A DNA stretch of 64,000 bases from Amycolatopsis sp. NBC_01480. GTDB taxonomy: Bacteria; Actinomycetota; Actinomycetes; Mycobacteriales; Pseudonocardiaceae. A program made the translations under genes and the position numbers. The notes under the pieces were generated by a model, which saw only the letters and a program-made list of their open reading frames with translations, was not told the origin of the DNA and did not search any database. This document shows positions 8,700 through 15,156 of this stretch, piece after piece; position 1 is the stretch's first letter, and each line of letters begins with the position of its first letter. The stretch is taken from contig NZ_CP109442.1 in assembly GCF_036227205.1 (NCBI RefSeq), forward strand, positions 1,860,001 through 1,924,000, given 5' to 3'.

Positions 8700-9010
8700 C
8701 AGCGCGGCCCCCGCATGCTCGGCGCGGCGGACGGAAACACCCCGGCGGCGGTATGGTCACCCTGCTGGTAGCGATCGGCAGCGGTGTTCAGGCTGTCCGC
8801 GAAGTGCTGCGCTTCGCTGCACCACTCGGTGAACGTCGCCGCCAACGCTTCCTGACATCGCCCGGCCGAGGCCGCTGCTGTACCGCCCGGCACCGCTGCA
8901 CCCACCCGCCCCGCCGGTTCCGCGCAATCCGCACCACGCAGGACGCCTACCTTCTCACCAGCGGATCTGCCAGCCGCTCTCAGCGCGTCCGGCACCGTTG
9001 TGAACCCCAT
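8699..9010 (-). CDS. Small ESX/WXG100-like helical protein
   Basis: 103 residues, the usual length of WXG100 proteins, and predicted mostly helical. Two helices are separated near TEWCSEAQ, a degenerate W-x-S rather than a canonical WXG, and the C-terminal part is short and disordered. It is translationally coupled (ATGA) to the hydrolase with an ESX-like N-domain. It may act as that protein's secretion partner or chaperone, an inference from gene order. Family assignment is tentative. Confidence 0.6.
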   Translation of the reverse strand: MGFTTVPDALRAAGRSAGEKVGVLRGADCAEPAGRVGAAVPGGTAAASAGRCQEALAATFTEWCSEAQHFADSLNTAADRYQQGDHTAAGVFPSAAPSMRGPR

Positions 9011-9147
9011 CTCGACCCCTCCCCGTGATCAATCCATCACAGGCTACGGGACGACCGCCGGTCAACTCCACCACCGGCGCGGCACCCCCGCAGACCTACC
9101 CATCCCGACACGGAAGATCTACTCAGGGGGTTGGTGAGTAGTCCTAC

Positions 9148-9375
9148 TCAGGGGCACGGCTCCGCGTTGCCGGTGTCTCTGGGCGGGGCGGTTTGTGCAA
9201 TGAGTCCGTCCAGATGTGCGGCGAGTGCCGCCGCGCTCCGAGGCGGCACGGTGCCCGCTTCCATCGCCTGCCGCAGCTTTCCGGCGGCCTCGACCAGAAC
9301 GGCGCGCAACTGAGCCGCACGGTCGATCTCGGGAACCTCTGGTCGCTCCGGCGGAATGCTGTCCGTCCCCGTCAT
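9148..9375 (-). CDS. Small hypothetical protein
   Basis: 75 residues from the ATG at 9375, which has GGGAGACGAGG upstream. A TTG at 9408 would add 11 residues. The protein is acidic and Pro-rich at the start, then has one amphipathic helix pair (AAQLRAVLVEAAGKLRQAM, SAAALAAHLDGLIAQ). No domain was recognised, and the DUF397 signature that often follows DUF5753 regulators is absent. It lies downstream of the XRE/DUF5753 regulator on the same strand. Confidence 0.5.
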   Translation of the reverse strand: MTGTDSIPPERPEVPEIDRAAQLRAVLVEAAGKLRQAMEAGTVPPRSAAALAAHLDGLIAQTAPPRDTGNAEPCP

Positions 9376-9419
9376 CGGGCCTCGTCTCCCTGCTCCCGGT
9401 TGATTCAATCGGGAGCACG

Positions 9420-9436
9420 CTTGGTTACCTACTTGT
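9420..9436. repeat. Second copy of the element's attP-arm sequence
   Basis: CTTGGTTACCTACTTGT matches 6314-6330 (the attL arm) at 16 of 17 bases in the same orientation. It lies between the regulator gene and the small hypothetical gene, where an integrase arm is not expected. It may be a remnant of an older left end or an accessory binding site. Confidence 0.5.
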
Positions 9437-9452
9437 CACCTGCGGATCTGGC

Positions 9453-10415
9453 TTAGGTGCGGCCTGTCGGCCGCGCAGTCGTCTCGACGCGAGCGCGGCC
9501 GGCGGTCACCTCCCCAGCCAGGACTGACAGGGGCGTGAGGTCGTCAAGGTCCCGCTGGGACTCGAGCGAACCGGCCAGCCTGCGCACTTCCCGGTTGAGC
9601 CAGTCGATCGACTCCCCGCGCGATAGAGCGGTGCGGCGAAGCAAGGGCGTGGCCCTCGTGTAGGAGCCTGCATGCTCGTTGACGAGGAACGCGCCCATGT
9701 TGTAATGCGGGCAATACACCACCGGCGGTGAGTCGTCCATCATGAACGTGGCGAACGCCCCGACCAGCACCGCGTTCCGGGGATCGCGGCGACGCAGGAC
9801 GCGGACACCGATACTGCGGGACATCGTTGCCGTGTCGACGATGAAGCGCAATTGCCGGAGCATGACCTCCTCATCCGCGAGCGGATGGCGAATCGCTTCA
9901 TCGCCGATAAAGAACTCCGCCGGAACCGGGTCGCCGCCGAACAGGGCACCTCGACGCCGCATCCGAGCCTCCACATGCTCGTCGAGTTTCTCGGAGCTGA
10001 ACGCCTTGGCATCACAGGTCAGCCGCGCATAGTCGGGAATCTGCAACAGATCCGGGATCACCACAGGCGCCCACACCGTCATCGAGGCAGCGGCGCGTTC
10101 ATGGGCCACCAGCGCCGCGAAGTGCCCAGGGCTGGACTGCGGCCCCGCCGTGAACCAGTCAGGACCCACGGCCCCGAACGCAAGGGCCAAAATCCACTTC
10201 TTCACCTCACCGGTCACCCCCAACGCGCCCAGCACCCCGCCCACATCCTCAACCGCAGGCACCCGCGAACCACTCTCCCAATTCGACACGTGCCCCGGAG
10301 CCCGGCCGATCCGCCGCGCCAGCTCCCGCAACCCGAACCGGGCACCCACCCGGGCATCACGCAACGCCGCACCCAGGACCCGGGCTCGCGGGGACAGCAT
10401 CTCCGTACTCTTCAT
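9453..10415 (-). CDS. XRE-family regulator with DUF5753 (Scr1-like)
   Basis: 320 residues from the ATG at 10415. The longer frame from 10472 adds an unsupported hydrophobic stretch. The HTH covers about 10-65 (GLRELARRIGRAPGHVSNWE). The remainder is the DUF5753 domain (IPDLLQIPDYARL, EFFIGDEAIRHP, NMGAFLVNEHAGSYT), common in Streptomyces and relatives and usually paired with a DUF397 protein. Here no DUF397 partner is seen. It is probably a local regulator of the element's left-arm genes. Confidence 0.85.
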   Translation of the reverse strand: MKSTEMLSPRARVLGAALRDARVGARFGLRELARRIGRAPGHVSNWESGSRVPAVEDVGGVLGALGVTGEVKKWILALAFGAVGPDWFTAGPQSSPGHFAALVAHERAAASMTVWAPVVIPDLLQIPDYARLTCDAKAFSSEKLDEHVEARMRRRGALFGGDPVPAEFFIGDEAIRHPLADEEVMLRQLRFIVDTATMSRSIGVRVLRRRDPRNAVLVGAFATFMMDDSPPVVYCPHYNMGAFLVNEHAGSYTRATPLLRRTALSRGESIDWLNREVRRLAGSLESQRDLDDLTPLSVLAGEVTAGRARVETTARPTGRT

Positions 10416-10624
10416 CGCTGATCGCTTCCCCACTGAGCAGGCAAGCAGCATGATTGCCCCGAAATGGCGCACAGCCCGAACAGCTTATCCATATGTCCGC
10501 CGTGGACGGCATCGATTCCCTGTGCTGCGACCTGCTGCCTTTCTTTGGCCGGCTCTGGTCCGGGCGGCTTGAGTCCCATACCTTGATTGTTCCTTAAGCT
10601 TCAGTATTCTGGTGGGTTGGATGT

Positions 10625-10996
10625 TCATTCAAATTTGCTCTTGAGGTGCACGGCGTAAACGTCCGCGTGAGCTGTAAAGCTCAGTCGATCGAGCATCAGG
10701 TCTTGCAACAGGGCATTGTGCGACAAGTGGCGGAGGCTGGGAACGACGACGTGATGCGAATCCGTATGAATAAGCTCAACCACGAGTTCTTCAAATGCCT
10801 CACGTGAACCGCAGTTGAACTCGGAAAAGAATCGGACGAAATAGAGCCCACGAGCCTTGGCGTATCTAACTACTTGGTTCTCAAGTCGACAAACCTTGCG
10901 GTCGGGAACATTGCACGGAACGCGCATGTAGCCGTAGGTGGATCCTATCGCCATCCTCGGGGCGTCGAGGACCGCCGCCAGCCCTGAGTTGCTCAT
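10625..10996 (-). CDS. Resolvase-like protein lacking the catalytic serine
   Basis: 123 residues that follow the serine-recombinase catalytic domain pattern: YGYMRVP at 21-27, LENQVVRYAKARGLYFVRFF, VVELIHTDSHHVVVPSLRHLSHN. In active resolvases the Y-x-R-V motif is followed by the nucleophilic Ser. Here that position is Pro27 and no Ser is adjacent. The protein stops after the catalytic domain, with no DNA-binding domain. It is therefore probably a non-catalytic derivative such as a regulator or dimerisation partner, or a decayed gene. Base composition is lower in GC than its neighbours. Confidence 0.6.
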   Translation of the reverse strand: MSNSGLAAVLDAPRMAIGSTYGYMRVPCNVPDRKVCRLENQVVRYAKARGLYFVRFFSEFNCGSREAFEELVVELIHTDSHHVVVPSLRHLSHNALLQDLMLDRLSFTAHADVYAVHLKSKFE

Positions 10997-11035
10997 ACGT
11001 TCTTACCTCGATTTCTATTCCCACGCTGAGAGCTT

Positions 11036-11476
11036 TTAGTATGCGTCGTAGGGTCGCCACTCGATGCACGTCGGCCGCTGTCGTGTCTCCAGCCATTCAA
11101 TCAACGCCGCACGCGCATCCAGGATCGGAATGGCGGCTGTGCGCGGGAAGACTGCGCCCGTCGAGCCATTGAAAATCAGATTCACGTCAGGAAGCGGGCG
11201 GCGTGAGTTGAACGAGTTAGTGATCGGCATGTCAGGATCGCGGTTGTTCATGTAGTTCAGCGCCGCGAAGCCCGTCGGAGGGGAGACACTGATTCGGAAT
11301 TGCTGGTCAGGAAAGGGCCCACTTTTGCCGTGGTGGAATTCGACATCGCCGACCATGAGTGTTGTTTCCCAGTCAACGTGGTCGGTCTTCAATATTTCGT
11401 CAATAAGCTGAGTCGATTCCTGCATTCCGCTCGTGACGCGGGCTACGCCAGTGCTGAGGGATGCCGTAAGAATCAT
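11036..11476 (-). CDS. Imm1-like immunity protein (orphan)
   Basis: 146 residues. The C-terminal half has the layout of the actinobacterial Imm1 family: GFAALNYMNNRDPDMP, then LIFNGSTGAVFPRTAAIP, AALIEWLETRQRPTCIEW. Imm1 proteins neutralise deaminase-type polymorphic toxins. No toxin gene adjoins it, so it would protect against toxins from other cells or be a leftover. The start could be the internal ATG at 11425, as no strong ribosome site supports either. It ends 40 bases before the resolvase-like gene. Confidence 0.6.
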   Translation of the reverse strand: MILTASLSTGVARVTSGMQESTQLIDEILKTDHVDWETTLMVGDVEFHHGKSGPFPDQQFRISVSPPTGFAALNYMNNRDPDMPITNSFNSRRPLPDVNLIFNGSTGAVFPRTAAIPILDARAALIEWLETRQRPTCIEWRPYDAY

Positions 11477-11721
11477 GGGTCACGTCGCCGTTCAGTGAGG
11501 GGCCTTCCAGGCCGGGAGCGCCCCGGCCTTGCGTGTCCAACCGTCACGCCGCGTGGTAACGCGGTCTATATCGCTGTGAGCATGCAGCATGCCCAAGGCG
11601 GCATAGCACCAGGTCGGCGCATGATTTCGCCCGCATGCCGTTCACTCACCGGTGCGACACTGTCACCCCTATGTAGGCTGGTCAGAGGAGGTTCAGCACC
11701 AGCAGGCGACGGAGAGATCCG

Positions 11722-13218
11722 ATGAGCTCACCCAGCGGTCCGCAGCACCGCGCGGCCGGCACGTCCGGCGACCGTCGCTGCCCGGGATGCGGGACGGCCC
11801 TTGCCGCCGACAACACAGCTCGCCTGTGCAGCAAGTGTCACCGGGAGCAGCGTGACCAGTTGCGAACACCTCCGGTCCAGCTACGGAACGAGTTTTTCGA
11901 GACGGACGAGTTCCGTGCCGCGTTCGACAGCCAAGACATCGGCAAGGTGTTCAAGGCTTACCGGAATCATCCTCGCCACCTCCAATTGTTCGGCAAGGCA
12001 CTGAATCAGGAATTGCTGGGCCGGTGGCTCGGGCTCACACAGGCCCAGGTAAGCAAGCTTGAAAACGGTAGCAAGTCGGAACAGAATCTTGACACGCTGC
12101 GAAACTACGCAAAGACGCTTTATTTGCCGCGTCACCGGCTGTGGTTTGACTTCCCAGGGCAAACCCGGCTCGCGGTTTCGAGTAATTCAACAAGCGAGAA
12201 CAACGGTCCCGACACGCAGACAAGCGGCTTGATCACTCCGGAGCAGCGCGATGAACTTCTCATCGTGAATACCGGATTGGACACACTGGAGCTGCTTCGA
12301 CGCGTCCGAGCATCGGCGATCGATTCGTCAACTATCGACGCACTCAACATCACTGTCGAACAATTATGCTGCGATTACCCGCACGCGGACGCCCGGCAAC
12401 TGATGGCGAGCGGTAAAGAGTGGCTTGCCAAGATGACCGAGCTACTGGACAACCGCCTAACACTGGCCCAGCACCGTGACGTGCTTACACAAGCGGGAAT
12501 GTTGGCATTGCTGGTGGGTTGCCTTGAGTACGACGTCGGCGACGCGCGTGCAGCCGAGTCGACTCGGCGCATGGCAATGGAGCTCGGTAAGGAAGCCGAC
12601 GATCCCGGGATCGTCGGCTGGGCGAACGAAATGCTGGCCTGGTTCCACCTGACGGCAGGGAACTATCGCGCCGTCATTCCGGCTGCCGAATCCGGCACCA
12701 TCGCCGCACCGTCGCATTCGGTCGCCGTTCAGCTCTACGGCCAGCAAGCGAAGGCTTTCGCGCGCATGGGAATGGTCGAGGAAGTTCACCAGGCGCTCGA
12801 CAAAGGCAGCGCGCTCCTGGGCCGATTGCCATACCCGGACAGGCCGGACAACCACTTTGTGGTCGACCCGGACAAGTGGGATTTCTACGCGATGGACACG
12901 TACCGGATTGTTGGCGAAGACCAGCTCGCGCAACGCAATGCCGAAGAGGTCATGCGGCGAAGCGTCAACTCCGAAGGCGTTCCGGTGGCGCCCATGCGTA
13001 TCGCCGAAGCTCAGCTCACGCTCGCCGTGATCGCGGCGCGGCGTGGCGCGGTGGACGAGGCCGCAACGCTGGGTATTCAGGCGCTGCAGAACGGCCGTCA
13101 GAGCCGCCCGACGCTGCTCATGGTTTCTGCCGAGCTGGAGAACGAGCTGGACACCTACGGCGCTGACGCAGGCGGGGACTTCCGGGAGCTGTTCGGCGAC
13201 GTGAGGCGCGCCCAGTAG
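11722..13218 (+). CDS. Element regulator: zinc ribbon, HTH and TPR-like repeats
   Basis: 498 residues with GGAGAG 5 bases before the ATG. C20-P-G-C23 and C36-S-K-C39 form a zinc ribbon, an HTH lies at about 95-120 (LLGRWLGLTQAQVSKLENG), and the C-terminal 280 residues are helical TPR-like repeats. This plan occurs in actinomycete element and antibiotic-cluster regulators. It is the first rightward gene after the divergent cargo and likely controls the transfer module. Codon 215 is TTA (12364-12366), a rare bldA-type codon in high-GC actinomycetes. Confidence 0.78.
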   Translation: MSSPSGPQHRAAGTSGDRRCPGCGTALAADNTARLCSKCHREQRDQLRTPPVQLRNEFFETDEFRAAFDSQDIGKVFKAYRNHPRHLQLFGKALNQELLGRWLGLTQAQVSKLENGSKSEQNLDTLRNYAKTLYLPRHRLWFDFPGQTRLAVSSNSTSENNGPDTQTSGLITPEQRDELLIVNTGLDTLELLRRVRASAIDSSTIDALNITVEQLCCDYPHADARQLMASGKEWLAKMTELLDNRLTLAQHRDVLTQAGMLALLVGCLEYDVGDARAAESTRRMAMELGKEADDPGIVGWANEMLAWFHLTAGNYRAVIPAAESGTIAAPSHSVAVQLYGQQAKAFARMGMVEEVHQALDKGSALLGRLPYPDRPDNHFVVDPDKWDFYAMDTYRIVGEDQLAQRNAEEVMRRSVNSEGVPVAPMRIAEAQLTLAVIAARRGAVDEAATLGIQALQNGRQSRPTLLMVSAELENELDTYGADAGGDFRELFGDVRRAQ

Positions 13219-13422
13219 CCCCGTATTCTGCCGGAGAATATCCGGGATCTCAACATTCTTTTCTGGAATATCCTGCACATCAAACCTGCCCTTGACCTGC
13301 GTATATGCTGGCCGGGGATATGTTATTCGCGCCTTGACATAGTTGTTTTCTGGTGTTGGTCGCTTACTTGATGGCACGGCCCGCAAAAGCGGGTCGGAGT
13401 CTAAGAGAAAGGCCCCAACATT
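13219..13422 (+). promoter_or_regulatory. Promoter/leader region of the transfer operon
   Basis: AT-richer 204-base gap before the Xis-like gene. It holds a dyad CCGGA-GAATA-TCCGG (13231-13245), a good -35 match TTGACA (13334-13339) without a convincing -10, and a small hairpin CCCGC-AAAA-GCGGG at 13380-13393 in the probable leader. It likely starts the operon running to 17900. Confidence 0.45.
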
Positions 13423-13620
13423 ATGAAAAAAACAACGAACTACACCGGTGTTCCGGTGGTGTTGTCGATCCGTCAGGCCGCGTGGACGCTGGGTGTCCCG
13501 GAGTCGTGGGTGTGTGCGGCGATCCGGCGCGGCACGCTGCGTGCGACGCGTCGTCGTTCCCGGCTGGTGGTCCCGGCCGCCGAGGTACGGCGCGTGCTCG
13601 ATAGCGGTGGTGCGCAATGA
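13423..13620 (+). CDS. Xis-like small HTH protein
   Basis: 65 residues. A single winged-HTH/MerR-like excisionase fold is readable: LSIRQAAWTLGVPESWVCA, IRRGTLRATRRRSRLVVP, then a short tail. This is the usual size of recombination directionality factors or small element regulators. It overlaps the WhiB gene by 4 bases (ATGA) and begins the transfer operon. Whether it steers the distant serine integrase is untested. Confidence 0.75.
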   Translation: MKKTTNYTGVPVVLSIRQAAWTLGVPESWVCAAIRRGTLRATRRRSRLVVPAAEVRRVLDSGGAQ

Positions 13621-13946
13621 CCGGCTACGAGGAGATGGCTGCTCAGCTTGACCGGTACGCCGCCGTGCCCGGCGACGTGCTGCGCGAGGTGGTGACCGGG
13701 GATGGTCTGTGTTTCTGGGCGTTCGACCGCACCGACATGCCCGCACTGTCCGGGCAGGACTCGCCGGACCGGGAGCTGGCAGCCCGGATGTGTGCCGGAT
13801 GCCCGGTGATCGACCAGTGCCGCGAATGGGAGTTGCGGACGGCAGGGCCGGACACGGTCGGGGTGTGGGACGCGTTGCCGGAGACGGACCGGCGCGCTCT
13901 GTATCGGGTGTGGGCACGCCGCCGCGCGGGTGGTGATGTGCGATGA
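13617..13946 (+). CDS. WhiB-family iron-sulfur protein
   Basis: 109 residues. The four-Cys WhiB pattern is present: C in GDGLCFW, then M-C-A-G-C-P-V-I-D-Q-C, giving C-x(n)-C-x2-C-x5-C for a [4Fe-4S] cluster. The usual GGxW turn appears as GVWDALPE, followed by an RRALYRVWARRR basic tail. WhiB proteins bind sigma factor and regulate transcription. Element-borne copies are common in actinomycetes. It overlaps both neighbours by ATGA, so it is expressed with the transfer genes. Confidence 0.85.
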   Translation: MTGYEEMAAQLDRYAAVPGDVLREVVTGDGLCFWAFDRTDMPALSGQDSPDRELAARMCAGCPVIDQCREWELRTAGPDTVGVWDALPETDRRALYRVWARRRAGGDVR

Positions 13947-14290
13947 CGGTCAACTTCACGCCCACACAGATCCTCGCCGGGATCGGGGTGCTGCTCGTCC
14001 TGGTCGCGGTCTGGCGCTACAGCGCGCGCAAGGCGCGCCGGGCCGCCGACGCGGCGCGGGCGAGTTCGCGGGTGGTGTCACTGGCCAGTCGGGTGCTGCT
14101 CACCGGTGCCGGGTTCGTGGGCGTTCAGTGGCTCGTGCTCGCCCACGTGCACAACCCGACGCTGGTGCTGGTGGTCCTCGGGGTGCCGGACCTGATCGCG
14201 GCGTATGTCCTGACGCGGGCGGTGACGGTCACCTCAATGGACACCACGAGCACCGGTGCGTCGCGTCGTCGGGGTGGTGGTCGCCGATGA
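13943..14290 (+). CDS. SpdB-like small membrane protein of transfer module
   Basis: 115 residues. One N-terminal helix (LAGIGVLLVLVAVW) is followed by a basic stretch. Then come VLLTGAGFVGVQWLVLAHV and LVLVVLGVPDLIAAYVL, and a basic C-terminus. Size and position match the spread (Spd) or mobile-element transfer membrane proteins next to traB in Streptomyces elements. ATGA overlaps on both sides indicate tight coupling. Function in intramycelial spread is inferred. Confidence 0.6.
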   Translation: MTVNFTPTQILAGIGVLLVLVAVWRYSARKARRAADAARASSRVVSLASRVLLTGAGFVGVQWLVLAHVHNPTLVLVVLGVPDLIAAYVLTRAVTVTSMDTTSTGASRRRGGGRR

Positions 14291-15156
14291 CCCCAACCAC
14301 CCAGAAATCAACATCCCCGGCGGTGCCGGGGCGGGCGCGGCGGCTGGCCGAGGACGCCCGTGAAGCGGCTGAGGTCCGGCGCTGGCAGACCCACCCCGAC
14401 GTGGTGGCGCTGCGCGTGGAGCGCGTCCGGACACAGGTGGACCGGTTGTGCTGGTCGGGGATCGTGCTCGGGCTGGCGTTCACCACGGCGAATGTGCAGT
14501 GGTTCGCCGCGTCCGGTTCGGCCGTGGGGTCGTTGCCGTGGCTGACCGCGTGGTTGCTCGATCCGACGGTGTGCCTGGTTCTGCTGGCGATCCTGCGGGC
14601 GGAGCAGGTCACCGCGCGGTACCAGGTCCACACCGGGGCGTGGGTGCGGGCGGCGAAGTGGCTGACACTGGCCGCCACGTACGTGATGAACACCTGGTCA
14701 TCGTGGGTTTCCGGGTCGCCGGCCGGGGTGGTGCTGCATTCGGTGCCGCCGCTGGTCGTGTTCGTCGCCGCTGAGGCCGTGACCGACGTGCGGGACAAGC
14801 TCACCGACGCCGTGACCGTCGCGCTCGTGAACGCCACCGGCCACGCCCACGCAGTGGCAGGTCGGGAACCGGCCGCACCGGATCGCGAACCGAACACATC
14901 AGCCCCCGAACCGAACATGCCCGGTCGTGAACTGGACGCGCAGGCGGCACCGCCGGACGGGCCACGTCCGGCCCGTGCTGTCCGGCGGAGGTTGTTCGCG
15001 GACTACCTCACCGACGCCCGCGCCGCGTGGACGCCCGAGGTTGACCTCACGCCGTTGTGGGTGCGGGAGGTCACCGGGTGTTCCCGGGGTGTGTCCTCCC
15101 GGATCGCGGCCACCCTGACGGCTGAGTCCGGTGAGGGGGTGCGGCGCGATGGCTGA
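14287..15156 (+). CDS. DUF2637-type membrane protein
   Basis: 289 residues from the ATG at 14287, which overlaps the previous stop. The longer frame begins inside two other genes and is rejected. Four hydrophobic helices lie at about 50-175 (SGIVLGLAFTTANVQWF, TAWLLDPTVCLVLLAIL, LTLAATYVMNTWSSWV, VPPLVVFVAAEAV). A disordered Pro/Glu-rich linker and a C-terminal winged-helix-like stretch (PLWVREVTGCSRGVSSRIA) follow. DUF2637 proteins accompany FtsK/TraB genes in actinomycete elements. It overlaps the translocase gene by 8 bases. Confidence 0.75.
   Translation: MTPTTQKSTSPAVPGRARRLAEDAREAAEVRRWQTHPDVVALRVERVRTQVDRLCWSGIVLGLAFTTANVQWFAASGSAVGSLPWLTAWLLDPTVCLVLLAILRAEQVTARYQVHTGAWVRAAKWLTLAATYVMNTWSSWVSGSPAGVVLHSVPPLVVFVAAEAVTDVRDKLTDAVTVALVNATGHAHAVAGREPAAPDREPNTSAPEPNMPGRELDAQAAPPDGPRPARAVRRRLFADYLTDARAAWTPEVDLTPLWVREVTGCSRGVSSRIAATLTAESGEGVRRDG

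Noticed and set aside
9148..9375. DUF397 partner of the DUF5753 regulator.
   Set aside because: The typical W-x-K-S-S and G-x-x-C-V-E-V segments of DUF397 are absent.
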